Shown in pieces: positions 38,823-48,242 of a stretch of 64,000 nucleotides of DNA. The number at the start of each line of letters is the position of its first letter. Position 1 is the stretch's first letter. Source of the stretch: Orbus hercynius (GTDB taxonomy: Bacteria > Pseudomonadota > Gammaproteobacteria > Enterobacterales > Orbaceae); the NCBI RefSeq assembly GCF_003634275.1, contig NZ_RBWY01000004.1, forward strand, positions 1 through 64,000, given 5' to 3'. Below the pieces are notes generated by a model, which was given only the letters and a program-made list of their open reading frames with translations, had not been told where the DNA came from and made no database searches. The position numbers and the translations under genes were made by a program.

Positions 38823-39812
38823 ATGTTAAAAAAAATTGTTACATCAACCTTATTAACCAGCTGCATCATCACTATAGGTTTAACGTCAGCTACCACTTAT
38901 GCTGATATCGTCAAGAATGTTGCCATTACCGCAATTGTTGAGCATCCTTCGCTTAATGAAATCCGCGATGGCGTTAAAGATGAATTGGCAGCCAGTGGCT
39001 ATAAACTTAATGATAATCTGATTGTACAATATCAAAGTGCACAAGGCAGTAGTGCGAATGCCGCGCAAATCGCCAAACAATTTATCGGCAATAAACCCGA
39101 TATCATTGTTGCGATAGCAACGCCAAGTGCTCAAGCGGTTGCCGCATCAACAAGAACCATTCCGATTGTCTTTGCCGGTATTACCGATCCAGTAGCCGCA
39201 AAGCTCATTAAATCTTTCGAACCAACAGGCACAAATATTACCGGTGTATCTGATTATTTGCCACTCGAGCCTCAAATTGAATTCATGAAAAAAATCGTGC
39301 CTAATGTTAAAGCGGTCGGTTATGTATACAGCCCTGGTGAAATCAATTCAACCATTGTCCTTAAACAGTTAAGTGAGCTGTTAACTCAGCAAAATATTAA
39401 AATGGTTGCCGTACCTGCGCAGCGCACCGCAGATATTCCAACAGCCGCTAAAACGCTTACAGGCAAAGTTGACCTGATTTACACAACGACTGATAATAAT
39501 GTTGTTTCGGCATATGAGTCTTTGGTTAAAGTAGCCAATGAAAATAAAATTCCACTTTTAGCTTCATTTCCTGATGCGATTGAACGAGGAGCGGTTGCAG
39601 CATTTGGTATGAGCTATTATGATGTTGGCCGTCAATCAGGTAAGTTAGTCATTCGGATTTTAAATGGCGAAAAACCAGGCGATATCGCCCCTGAAACCGG
39701 TCATAAAACACAGTTAGTGATTAATCTTGAGGCAGCTAAACGTCAAGGTGTGACCTTATCAGATGATGTGATGCAATCAGCTTATCGAGTTATAGGAGAA
39801 AAATCTCAATAA
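38823..39812 (+). CDS. ABC transporter substrate-binding protein 1 (TrpX/YtfQ-unrelated PF04392 type)
   Basis: A 329-residue exported solute-binding protein with a signal peptide ending near TTYA. The body has the ABC_sub_bind fold signatures AITAIVEHPSLN, QYQSAQGSSANAAQIA, PDIIVAIATPSAQA, TRTIPIVFAGITDP, YVYSPGEINS and VDLIYTTTDNNVVSAYESL. A close paralogue follows 149 bp downstream, then a matching permease and ATPase. Related systems in Gram-positive bacteria (TrpXYZ type) import tryptophan, but the ligand is not provable from sequence. It has its own promoter. I infer one shared transporter with two alternative receptors. Confidence 0.85.
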   Translation: MLKKIVTSTLLTSCIITIGLTSATTYADIVKNVAITAIVEHPSLNEIRDGVKDELAASGYKLNDNLIVQYQSAQGSSANAAQIAKQFIGNKPDIIVAIATPSAQAVAASTRTIPIVFAGITDPVAAKLIKSFEPTGTNITGVSDYLPLEPQIEFMKKIVPNVKAVGYVYSPGEINSTIVLKQLSELLTQQNIKMVAVPAQRTADIPTAAKTLTGKVDLIYTTTDNNVVSAYESLVKVANENKIPLLASFPDAIERGAVAAFGMSYYDVGRQSGKLVIRILNGEKPGDIAPETGHKTQLVINLEAAKRQGVTLSDDVMQSAYRVIGEKSQ

Positions 39813-39842
39813 TTCAAAAATTTAGAAAAATCACCACTATAA

Positions 39843-39952
39843 CTGTAAAGATATTTATACGGACTATATTTTGTTATCGAACTGGATAAATATTAGAATT
39901 TGTTTTATATTAAGACATTCTTTTTTTTCTTATTGTAAGAATATCTTTACAG
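39843..39952 (+). promoter_or_regulatory. Promoter flanked by two TyrR-like boxes
   Basis: A promoter TTGTTA (39871-39876), 17-bp spacer, TAGAAT (39894-39899) is flanked by TGTAAA-N6-TATACG upstream (39844-39861) and TGTAAG-N6-TTTACA downstream (39934-39951). The TyrR consensus is TGTAAA-N6-TTTACA; the boxes match at 10 and 11 of 12 positions and both keep the essential G and C. As a consequence 13 bases at 39843-39855 are perfectly complementary to 39940-39952, the latter covering the ribosome binding site, so an RNA structure that hides it is the alternative reading. Confidence 0.55.
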
Positions 39953-39961
39953 GAAACAAAA

Positions 39962-40939
39962 ATGCGCCATTTTAAAAAACAGTTAGTGTCATCCATAACG
40001 TTTGCAATCTGTCTGTTCATGCTACCATTTTCTTTATCTGCACAAGAAAAATATGTTGCTATCACTGCCATTGTTGAACATCCCGCACTGGATAATGTGA
40101 AAAAAGGCGTTGAAGATGAGCTAAAAGATAATGGTTACATTGTCGGTGAAAATTTAAAATTACAATATCAAAGTGCTCAAGGCAGCAGTGCTAACGCAGC
40201 GCATATTGCTAAACAGTTTGTTTCAGGCAAACCCGATGTGATAGTTGGCATCGGTACACCAAGCTCACAAGCGTTAGCGGCAACGACTCGAACAATTCCC
40301 ATTGTATTTACTGCGGTGACCGATCCCGTTATTGCGAAATTGACACCAAGTTGGAATGCTTCTAAAACCAATGTCACGGGTGTATCAGATGCCTTATCAC
40401 TCGATACTCAGATCGAGATCATGCAAAAAATCAAACCCGACTTAAAAACTATCGGCTATGTCTATAGCCCGGGTGAAGTCAATTCCACCATTGTCCTAAA
40501 GCAGTTACAAGAAATATTAACGCCTAAAGGCATTACGGTCATTGCAGCGCCGGCGCAGCGGACCTCGGATATTCCAACCGCTGCACGTAGCCTTAAAGGC
40601 AAAGTCGATTTAATTTATACTAACACCGATAACAATGTTGTCTCAGCCTATGAATCACTGGTTAAAGTTGCTAATGAAAGTAAAATCCCCTTAGTTGCCT
40701 CAGACCCAGATTCAGCTTCGCGTGGCGCAATTGCAGCATTAGGCATGAGCTACTATGATTTAGGCCGACAAGCAGGTAAAATTGTTATTCGTATTTTAAA
40801 TGGTGAGAAACCAGGTGATATTCCGCCACAAGTAGGTAATGTCACGCGCTTAGTCATCAATAAAAATGCCGCTGAAAAACAAGGTGTCGTGCTATCAAAT
40901 AGCATCATCGATATAGCGGCTGAAGTAATAGAGAAATAA
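39962..40939 (+). CDS. ABC transporter substrate-binding protein 2 (paralogue)
   Basis: A 325-residue exported binding protein, very similar along its whole length to the preceding one (shared AITAIVEHP, QYQSAQGSSANAA, SPGEVNSTIVLKQL and VVSAYESLVKVANE). The signal peptide ends near SLSA. Differences concentrate in the mature N-terminus and around ligand-facing loops (DALSLDTQ against DYLPLEPQ), which may change specificity. It has its own promoter with two TyrR-like boxes. The permease gene follows after 69 bp, so this copy is the one co-transcribed with the membrane components. Confidence 0.86.
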   Translation: MRHFKKQLVSSITFAICLFMLPFSLSAQEKYVAITAIVEHPALDNVKKGVEDELKDNGYIVGENLKLQYQSAQGSSANAAHIAKQFVSGKPDVIVGIGTPSSQALAATTRTIPIVFTAVTDPVIAKLTPSWNASKTNVTGVSDALSLDTQIEIMQKIKPDLKTIGYVYSPGEVNSTIVLKQLQEILTPKGITVIAAPAQRTSDIPTAARSLKGKVDLIYTNTDNNVVSAYESLVKVANESKIPLVASDPDSASRGAIAALGMSYYDLGRQAGKIVIRILNGEKPGDIPPQVGNVTRLVINKNAAEKQGVVLSNSIIDIAAEVIEK

Positions 40940-41008
40940 TACATAACGACCAACCAGCGGCTATCGCTTTTTTGCAGTGATAGCCAAATAGCTATTTAGG
41001 ATAATTGA

Positions 41009-41959
41009 ATGTCATTTGAATTTTTTTTAGGTTCCCTTGAAATAGGCCTGATTTATGCTTTAGTCAGCCTCGGGGTTTTTATCTCCTTTCGTTTACTCGA
41101 CTTCCCCGATTTAACCGCTGACGGTAGCTTTCCATTAGGTGGCGCAATTTGTGGCTTATGTTTATATATTGGTGTCGATCCTTGGACTGCAATAATATTA
41201 GGTACATTTGGTGGCTGCATTGCCGGTATGATAACTGGCTGGCTCTATGTCAAACTGAATATTTTGCAATTATTAGCCAGTATCATTGTGATGATAGCGC
41301 TCTACTCAGTCAATTTACGTATTTTAGGTCTGGCACCTTATATTATGGGTGAAACCCCTCGTATGGCGGGTTCACCAAATTTAGCACTGTTAGATGCAAC
41401 AACTATTTTTTCACCATTCATTAATGCGGATTATACCAATCAATACATTGTCCAACCGGTCATGATTTTAGGCTTTGTTATTGTGTTTTGGCTACTATTG
41501 AACAGTTTTTTAAATACCCAAAAAGGCCTTGCACTACGTGCAACGGGTACCAATGCAAGAATGGCTAAATCTCAAGGTATACCAACAGGCGGCACCATTA
41601 TTTTAGGTATGGCGATTTCCAATGGCCTCATTGCACTAGGTGGTGCGTTGTTTGTACAAACACAAGGTGGGGCAGATATCACTATTGGCGTGGGTACCAT
41701 TGTTATTGGCCTTGCCTCAATCATTATTGGCGAGAGTATCTTCCCGGCGAAACGGATGTGGGCGATTACGTTATCGGTCATCTTCGGTTCAATTTTATAT
41801 CGACTATTTATTGCAATTGCCTTAGGCAATGAATGGTTACAAAGCATCGGTATTGGTACAGAGGATCTCAATTTAATTACAGCAGTTTTAGTGGTTCTAG
41901 CCTTAGTATTACCAAAACAATTAAAAAAATGGACACATAGGCAAGGAAAAGCAGCATGA
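41009..41959 (+). CDS. ABC transporter permease (branched-chain-type fold)
   Basis: Inner-membrane channel subunit of 316 residues with eight or nine membrane segments, of the BPD_transp_2 type. It has the characteristic start LIYALVSLGVFISFRLLDFPDLTADG and the cytoplasmic coupling loop ALRATGTNARMAKSQG. A single permease suggests it acts as a homodimer. The stop overlaps the ATPase start by 4 bp, so translation is coupled. It pairs with the upstream binding proteins and the downstream ATPase. Confidence 0.88.
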   Translation: MSFEFFLGSLEIGLIYALVSLGVFISFRLLDFPDLTADGSFPLGGAICGLCLYIGVDPWTAIILGTFGGCIAGMITGWLYVKLNILQLLASIIVMIALYSVNLRILGLAPYIMGETPRMAGSPNLALLDATTIFSPFINADYTNQYIVQPVMILGFVIVFWLLLNSFLNTQKGLALRATGTNARMAKSQGIPTGGTIILGMAISNGLIALGGALFVQTQGGADITIGVGTIVIGLASIIIGESIFPAKRMWAITLSVIFGSILYRLFIAIALGNEWLQSIGIGTEDLNLITAVLVVLALVLPKQLKKWTHRQGKAA

Positions 41960-42750
41960 TAAAAGTAGAAGAATTACAGCTAACTTTTAACGCGAGAACA
42001 CCAATAGAAAATCATGTCTTGCGTGGCTTAAATTTAAACATTAAAGAAGGTGAGTTTGTTACGATTATTGGTAGCAATGGCGCAGGTAAAAGCTCGCTTC
42101 TTAATGTCATTAGTGGTGATTTAATCTCTGATTCAGGTTATGTGATTATTAATGATCAAGATGTCACCAAGCTACCAGCCTGGCGACGAGCTGGTATGGT
42201 TGCTCGCGTCTTTCAAGATCCAATGATTGGCACATGTGAAAATCTCACTATCGAAGAAAACTTAGCTCTTGCTTATAACCGCGGCAAGAAACAACGCTTA
42301 AAACCAGCGTTAAACCGTACTGTTCGTGAGCTATTTAAAGAAAAACTATCAATTTTAAATCTTGGCTTAGAGCATCGTCTATCCGATATGATGGGATTAC
42401 TATCAGGTGGTCAACGACAAGCAGTGAGCTTATTAATGTCAACCTTGCAGCCATCTAAAATTTTACTATTAGATGAACATACTGCCGCGCTTGATCCTAA
42501 AACAGCACAGTTTGTATTGGAACTCACAGCGAAAATCGTCGCGGAAAGCCAACTTACGACCATGATGGTAACTCACTCAATGAAGCAAGCCTTAGCATAT
42601 GGCACGCGAACTGTGATGTTACATCAAGGCCAAGTTGTATTAGATGTATCAGGTGAGGAACGTGCGCGTATGAGCGTCACGGATTTACTTAATATGTTTG
42701 AAAAAACACGAGGCGAAGTGATTAGTGATGACTCGCTATTGCTTGGTTAA
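41956..42750 (+). CDS. ABC transporter ATP-binding protein
   Basis: Cytoplasmic ATPase of 264 residues energising the importer. The Walker A motif is GSNGAGKSS near residue 39, the signature LSGGQRQA near residue 150, and Walker B ILLLDEHTAALD near residue 170 followed by the switch histidine in MMVTHS. The His after DE in Walker B (DEHTAALD) is typical of this transporter group. It is the last gene before a strong terminator. Confidence 0.93.
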   Translation: MIKVEELQLTFNARTPIENHVLRGLNLNIKEGEFVTIIGSNGAGKSSLLNVISGDLISDSGYVIINDQDVTKLPAWRRAGMVARVFQDPMIGTCENLTIEENLALAYNRGKKQRLKPALNRTVRELFKEKLSILNLGLEHRLSDMMGLLSGGQRQAVSLLMSTLQPSKILLLDEHTAALDPKTAQFVLELTAKIVAESQLTTMMVTHSMKQALAYGTRTVMLHQGQVVLDVSGEERARMSVTDLLNMFEKTRGEVISDDSLLLG

Positions 42751-42760
42751 CCATTGTATC

Positions 42761-42790
42761 AATAACCGCCTTCTGGCGGTTATTTTTTCC
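42761..42790 (+). terminator. Intrinsic terminator of the ABC operon
   Basis: AATAACCGCC and GGCGGTTATT form a perfect 10-bp stem with a TTCT loop, followed by TTTTTCC. Confidence 0.92.
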
Positions 42791-42793
42791 GTT

Positions 42794-43771
42794 TTATCTA
42801 AGATTTGATAAATGGTTCAACCTATTTTGCACAACGAGAATAGCTAAAGGTAATAAAAAAACACTCAATAAAATGAATCTCCATTTACTTTTTTGGCTTT
42901 GTGAAAAGAACTCGTCTATCGTATCACTCAAATTAACTAACATGATCGGAATTGCAAATGGGACTAATAAAGCGCACCATCCCGCTGCCGTAGGCGTTAA
43001 TAATCGTGCTGATTGACTATAATGACGAATATCACGATGGGCCCTTACACACCAATAAATAAAATAAAAAGGAATAAACACCAATAATAAAAAGACTGCA
43101 ATTGAGTCATGTTGATCTTTTTCTACCATATTGGAGAACCGTCTAATTGGTGGAGCTTCAGAAAATAAACTTTTTTTAACAGGAATTAACAATAGAATAG
43201 ACACAATAATGAAAGCTATCACAAAAATAATACCATAATGTATATTCATCCACTTATCCATAATACCTTGCCAGAATATCGCAGAAAAGAAATTATTCAA
43301 ATATCCCATTAAAGATATTAATCCAAAAGCTAAAACAAAAAACTCCATTTTATCAACAGCTTTTGCAATACTTGCTGCCACTAATAAACTAATTGCTGTC
43401 GCTAATGCATTAATAATGAAACTAGCAACCGCTAAAATGATCAAGTTTTCTACATAAAAATAAATAATAATTAAAGTGATGATAATAAAGAGTGCATATA
43501 GATATAAACAAAAATAACTTTGTAATCGGCTTGCTATCCAACCGAGAATAATAGCAAATATTAAACCCAAAGATGATAAATTAATGGCTAAACCCAAATC
43601 ACCATTACTATATTGGAATAAAGACATTTTTGTATACATCATCAAATAATGTAAGGTGTAACCGGAAGATGTAGCGATAAAAAAAGAAAATAAAATCAAT
43701 CCCCAGAATTGATAACTGCTAACCAGATCTGCCCACGTCCACCGAGTTTTATATTGAACATTGTTTTCCAT
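42794..43771 (-). CDS. Unrecognised membrane protein, half-MFS plus extra C-terminal module
   Basis: A 325-residue protein. Residues about 15-200 hold six hydrophobic segments with an MFS-like feel (SSGYTLHYLMMYTK, LGLAINLSSLGLIFAIILGWIASRL). A hydrophilic linker follows (SEAPPIRRFSNMVEKDQHD), then two or three segments containing FYFIYWCVRAHRDI and TPTAAGWCALLVPF, which recall small YW-motif membrane domains such as DUF4234, though this is only an impression. A complete MFS transporter has 12 segments, so this looks like a half transporter joined to another module. It lies downstream of gltP on the same strand after about 105 bp. No function is assigned. Confidence 0.6.
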   Translation of the reverse strand: MENNVQYKTRWTWADLVSSYQFWGLILFSFFIATSSGYTLHYLMMYTKMSLFQYSNGDLGLAINLSSLGLIFAIILGWIASRLQSYFCLYLYALFIIITLIIIYFYVENLIILAVASFIINALATAISLLVAASIAKAVDKMEFFVLAFGLISLMGYLNNFFSAIFWQGIMDKWMNIHYGIIFVIAFIIVSILLLIPVKKSLFSEAPPIRRFSNMVEKDQHDSIAVFLLLVFIPFYFIYWCVRAHRDIRHYSQSARLLTPTAAGWCALLVPFAIPIMLVNLSDTIDEFFSQSQKSKWRFILLSVFLLPLAILVVQNRLNHLSNLR

Positions 43772-43876
43772 ATCATAGCCTTATAATGAATATTTTTCAT
43801 GTCATATAAAAAAATCCAATTGCAACTTGTAAGCCACAACTGGACAATAATCAAAAATCAATTCTAACAAGTTACT

Positions 43877-45214
43877 TTACAACTGCTCATCTCCATAAAT
43901 ATATTTTCGCTCATATTCACGGGCTTTATTATCGTCAAACATGCCTTCCCAACGGGCAATTACAATCGCCGCTAATGCATTACCAACCACATTTACAACA
44001 GTGCGTCCCATATCCAAAATACGCTCAACACCCATAATGTAGCCAATGCCTTCTAAAGGAATCCCCACACTACCTAGTGTAGCTGATAACACTAAAATTG
44101 ACGCACCTGGCACACCAGCAATCCCTTTAGATGCAATCATCAACGTCACAATAATGATAATCGCATCGATAATCGAGAGATCCATACCAAATAATTGTGC
44201 CAAGAAAATAACCGTAATACTTTGATACAGCGTTGAACCATCAAGATTAAATGAATAACCAGTTGGAATAACAAAACTGGTGATCGCTTTTGGCGCGCCA
44301 TAAGCTTCCATTTTCTCAATAATTCTTGGTAATGCGGTTTCAGAACTTGCTGTAGAGAAAGCAATAATCAGTTCTTCTTTCAAAATACGTAACAGCATAA
44401 AGATATTAAAACGACACATTTTACACACTAGCCCTAATACACCAATGGTAAATACAATCATTGCCAGATAAACAAGGCCAACTAATTTTAATAATGGAAT
44501 GAGTGATTCAAAGCCATAACGTGCAATGGTTACAGTCATTAACGCAAAAACACCAATTGGCGCATAGCGCATAATAATATTGGTCACTTTAAACATCGTA
44601 TCTGATACCACTTTGAGAAAATCCAAAAATGGTTCACGTTGTGTGTTTGGTAACTGCATTAAACCTAAGCCAAAAAAGACACAAAAAAAGATCACCGGTA
44701 AAATAGAGCCATCACTCATCGCTTTGAAGATATTCGCAGGGATCATATCCAAAATCATCACAATTAAGCCATGAGGTTTGTCGCTTAATTCTGCACTTTG
44801 ACTGATGTATTTGGTCACATCAGCATGCCCCAATTGCGTTAAGTTTACATGCTCACCAGGACTAAACAGAAAACCAAACGCTAAGCCGATCAAAATTGCA
44901 ATCGTCGTAATCACTTCAAAATAGAGTATTGTTTTAAACCCCAATGTACCTAAACGTTTTGATCCACCCAGTCCTGCAATACCAAGTGTTAAGGTACTTA
45001 AAATAATCGGTAGTACGATCATTTTAATTAAACGAATAAAAATATCTCCTGCTGGTTGAAAAATATTCACAATGCAAAATTTATAGTAGGAATAGTAAGG
45101 ATGAGACTCAACAGATATAGTATGCAGCATGGCACCCACTCCAATCCCTAATACCAGGGCAAACAGAATTTGCCAGGCTAAACTTCGACTTAATTTTCGT
45201 AAAATAAATGACAT
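43877..45214 (-). CDS. gltP: Glutamate/aspartate:proton symporter GltP
   Basis: Inner-membrane dicarboxylate/amino acid:cation symporter of 445 residues (E. coli GltP 437). Family hallmarks are the serine-rich STASSETALPR in the re-entrant hairpin, PTGYSFNLDGSTLYQ in helix 7 and SKGIAGVPGAS followed by DRILDM-like and NVVGNALAAIVIA in helix 8. It aligns with GltP from SLAWQILFAL onward. The promoter is presumably in the short gap to gyrA, which also contains the gyrA terminator. Confidence 0.92.
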   Translation of the reverse strand: MSFILRKLSRSLAWQILFALVLGIGVGAMLHTISVESHPYYSYYKFCIVNIFQPAGDIFIRLIKMIVLPIILSTLTLGIAGLGGSKRLGTLGFKTILYFEVITTIAILIGLAFGFLFSPGEHVNLTQLGHADVTKYISQSAELSDKPHGLIVMILDMIPANIFKAMSDGSILPVIFFCVFFGLGLMQLPNTQREPFLDFLKVVSDTMFKVTNIIMRYAPIGVFALMTVTIARYGFESLIPLLKLVGLVYLAMIVFTIGVLGLVCKMCRFNIFMLLRILKEELIIAFSTASSETALPRIIEKMEAYGAPKAITSFVIPTGYSFNLDGSTLYQSITVIFLAQLFGMDLSIIDAIIIIVTLMIASKGIAGVPGASILVLSATLGSVGIPLEGIGYIMGVERILDMGRTVVNVVGNALAAIVIARWEGMFDDNKAREYERKYIYGDEQL

Positions 45215-45257
45215 ATTTCTTCCTATAATTATTAAACCAATATAAACCTTATGTCTA

Positions 45258-45291
45258 ACAAAAAAAAAGGATTAGTGTAATCTAATCCTTT
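45258..45291 (-). terminator. Intrinsic terminator of gyrA
   Basis: On the minus strand AAAGGATTAG and CTAATCCTTT form a 10-bp stem with a 6-nt loop and run into a tract of eight Ts. Confidence 0.9.
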
Positions 45292-45306
45292 GTGGATAAA
45301 GCAATA

Positions 45307-47997
45307 TTACTCATCAGATGAAATAGGTGAAACAACATCCTCACTATCAAATTCATCTTCAGTTTCAGCAATACGTTGCAATCCAACGACTTTTTCATTT
45401 TCAGCAGTACGAATCAACGTCACTCCCTGAGTATTACGACCCACAATACTGACCTCAGAAACACGTGTTCTAACCAAAGTTCCCGCATCCGTTATCAGCA
45501 TAATTTGATCATTTGCATCAACTTGAACAGCGCCAACCACTAAGCCATTTCTTTCACTGACTTTAATCGAAATCACCCCTTTTGTTGCACGTGATTTGGT
45601 TGGATAAGAAGCCTGTTCAGTACGTTTACCATAACCATTTTGGGTTGCGGTTAAAATAGCTCCTTGACCGCGAGGAACGATCAATGACACAACTTTATCC
45701 TCATTTTCTAGCTTAATACCTCGGACACCGGCAGCTGTTCGCCCCATACTACGGACTTTATTGGCCGGGAATCGAACGACTTTACCATTTGCAGAGAATA
45801 ACATGATATCTTCACTACTTGAAAGTTCGTTTAGATCACCCTCTTCGCAATCAACATCATCAATAATCACATCATCATTTAGCTCTTCATCATCAACTGA
45901 ATCAAAATGCTCGTTGTTCGTTAAATCCACACCGATAAGTTCATCATCATCGCGTAAATTAATCGCAATAATCCCACCACTACGCGGACGACTAAATTCA
46001 ATCAGTGATGTTTTCTTAACCGTGCCTTGAGCCGTTGCCATAAAGACACAATGTTCATCATCAAATTCTTTAACTGGTAAAATCGCCGTAATTCGCTCAT
46101 TAGCTTCAAGCGGTAATAAATTAATAATTGGACGACCTCTTGCCCCACGGCTTGCCTCTGGTAATTGATAGACCTTCATCCAGTATAAACGACCACGACT
46201 TGAGAAACACAAAATCGTATCATGGGTATTGGCCACTAACAGTTTTTCAACAAAATCTTCTTCTTTAATTTTAGTTGCGGATTTACCTTTGCCACCGCGT
46301 CTTTGCGCTTCGTAATCAGATAATGGTTGATATTTGACATAGCCTTGATGAGATAAAGTGACAACAACGTCTTCTTGTGCAATTAAATCTTCAATATTAA
46401 TATCCGCTGTACTTGCGGTAATTTCGGTTCGCCTTGCATCTTGGAATTGCGCTTTGATATTTTCGAGTTCTTCACGAATCACTTCCATCAAACGTTCAGG
46501 ACTTGCAAGAATATGTAATAATTCAGCGATTTGGACTAATAACTCTTTATATTCATCAATGATTTTCTCATGCTCAAGTCCAGTTAGGCGATGTAAACGT
46601 AGCTCTAAAATAGCCTGTGCTTGTGCTTCAGATAAGTAGTAATGACCATCGCGAATACCCAATTCAGGTGCTAAATCTTCTGGTCTTGCAGCATCATTAC
46701 CGGCTTTTTCAAGCATTGATGCCACGTTACCTAATTGCCATGCACGTTCAAGTAATTTAACTTTCGCTTCTGCTGGCGTTGAGGCCGCTCGAATGAGCTC
46801 AATTATTGGATCAATATTAGCAAGCGCAATCGCCAAGCCCTCTAGAACATGAGCGCGTTCACGCGCTTTACGCAGTTCATAAATCGTACGACGCGTTACG
46901 ACTTCTCGACGATGCAACACAAACGCTTCAATCATATCACGTAGAGTTAACAGTTTTGGCTGACCTTTATGTAGCGCGACCATATTCATACCAAACGTAA
47001 CTTGTAGTTGCGTTAAGGAATATAAGTTGTTTAAAACCACTTCACCCACTGCATCACGTTTAATTTCGATGACAATACGCATACCATCTTTATCTGATTC
47101 ATCGCGCAATGCTGAAATGCCTTCTACTTTTTTATCTTTAACCAGTTCAGCAATTTTTTCAATAAGTCTTGCTTTATTAACTTGATAAGGTAGTTCATGC
47201 ACAATAATTGTTTCACGTCCCGTTTTTTCATCGACCTGAACTTCGGCCTTAGAGCGGATATACACTTTACCGCGACCGGTTTTATAAGCATCTTCAATTC
47301 CTTTTCGACCATTAATCATAGCCGCTGTCGGAAAGTCAGGACCGGGAATGTGCTGCATTAATCCATCAACGGTGATAGTGTCATCTTCAATAAACGCCAG
47401 ACAGCCATTGATAACTTCACCTAAATTATGAGGCGGAATATTCGTTGCCATACCAACAGCAATACCCGATGAACCATTAACTAATAATGCTGGAATTTTA
47501 GTTGGTAAAACATCAGGAATCTGCTCAGTACCATCATAGTTTGGCACAAAGTTAACCGTCTCTTTTTCAAGATCAGCTAATAATTCATGCGCAATTTTAG
47601 ACATACGAATTTCGGTATAACGCATAGCTGCTGCTGAATCGCCATCGACCGAACCAAAGTTACCTTGCCCATCAACTAACATGTAGCGTAATGAGAATGG
47701 CTGGGCCATTCGTACAATCGTGTCATAAACCGCCGTATCACCATGGGGATGATATTTACCGATAACGTCCCCGACTACACGAGCGGATTTTTTATACGCC
47801 TTATTCCAATCATTCCCTAATACATTCATTGCAAAAAGTACACGACGATGTACGGGTTTGAGTCCATCGCGAACATCAGGTAGGGCTCGGCCAACAATAA
47901 CTGACATCGCATAGTCAAGATAAGATGTTTTTAGTTCTTCCTCGATATCAACAGGTGTAATTTCTCTGGCAAGTTCAACTTTAGATAAATCGGTCAT
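45307..47997 (-). CDS. gyrA: DNA gyrase subunit A
   Basis: Breakage-rejoining subunit of gyrase, 896 residues (E. coli 875). The catalytic tyrosine lies in [11 protein letters not shown]. The quinolone-resistance region reads [10 protein letters not shown]: the position equal to E. coli Ser83 is Thr, a normal residue in many wild-type species, and the Asp87 equivalent is kept. The C-terminal beta-pinwheel domain has the GyrA box QRRGGKG. Compared with E. coli there are extra acidic stretches in the C-terminal domain ([11 protein letters not shown]) and the tail. It is a single-gene unit with its own promoter and terminator. Confidence 0.98.
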   Translation of the reverse strand: MTDLSKVELAREITPVDIEEELKTSYLDYAMSVIVGRALPDVRDGLKPVHRRVLFAMNVLGNDWNKAYKKSARVVGDVIGKYHPHGDTAVYDTIVRMAQPFSLRYMLVDGQGNFGSVDGDSAAAMRYTEIRMSKIAHELLADLEKETVNFVPNYDGTEQIPDVLPTKIPALLVNGSSGIAVGMATNIPPHNLGEVINGCLAFIEDDTITVDGLMQHIPGPDFPTAAMINGRKGIEDAYKTGRGKVYIRSKAEVQVDEKTGRETIIVHELPYQVNKARLIEKIAELVKDKKVEGISALRDESDKDGMRIVIEIKRDAVGEVVLNNLYSLTQLQVTFGMNMVALHKGQPKLLTLRDMIEAFVLHRREVVTRRTIYELRKARERAHVLEGLAIALANIDPIIELIRAASTPAEAKVKLLERAWQLGNVASMLEKAGNDAARPEDLAPELGIRDGHYYLSEAQAQAILELRLHRLTGLEHEKIIDEYKELLVQIAELLHILASPERLMEVIREELENIKAQFQDARRTEITASTADINIEDLIAQEDVVVTLSHQGYVKYQPLSDYEAQRRGGKGKSATKIKEEDFVEKLLVANTHDTILCFSSRGRLYWMKVYQLPEASRGARGRPIINLLPLEANERITAILPVKEFDDEHCVFMATAQGTVKKTSLIEFSRPRSGGIIAINLRDDDELIGVDLTNNEHFDSVDDEELNDDVIIDDVDCEEGDLNELSSSEDIMLFSANGKVVRFPANKVRSMGRTAAGVRGIKLENEDKVVSLIVPRGQGAILTATQNGYGKRTEQASYPTKSRATKGVISIKVSERNGLVVGAVQVDANDQIMLITDAGTLVRTRVSEVSIVGRNTQGVTLIRTAENEKVVGLQRIAETEDEFDSEDVVSPISSDE

Positions 47998-48044
47998 AAA
48001 ACCACTTTCTCACTCGATAAAATATAAACAAAAATATATGCTAA

Positions 48045-48074
48045 ATGATACCATAAAACTGGCATATTAGTCAG
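48045..48074 (-). promoter_or_regulatory. Likely gyrA promoter
   Basis: On the minus strand CTGACT (plus 48069-48074), an 18-bp spacer and TATCAT (plus 48045-48050) precede gyrA by about 50 bp. The match is fair; no regulatory site was recognised in the rest of the 245-bp gap. Confidence 0.42.
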
Positions 48075-48188
48075 TGAAAATTGAAATAAATTACTGTTAT
48101 GCCTAATCTTTTGAATATCAAAGCGCAATCCAAAAATTAATTCGTCTATGAGTGATAGCAAGATGGCAACTGATGGTATTTTAGTAAT

Positions 48189-48217
48189 AAAAAAGCGTCA
48201 GAATAATGACGCTTTTT
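48189..48217. terminator. Terminator after asmA
   Basis: AAAAGCGTCA and TGACGCTTTT form a 10-bp stem with a 6-nt loop, with A and T tracts on both sides. On the minus strand it lies about 25 bp after the asmA stop. Confidence 0.9.
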
Positions 48218-48242
48218 ATAGAAAATTAATCAAACCATAAGT

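Noticed and set aside
47740..47770. Fluoroquinolone-resistance substitution in GyrA
   Set aside because: The position equal to E. coli Ser83 is Thr, but Thr is the wild-type residue in many species and the Asp87 equivalent is unchanged, so resistance cannot be claimed.
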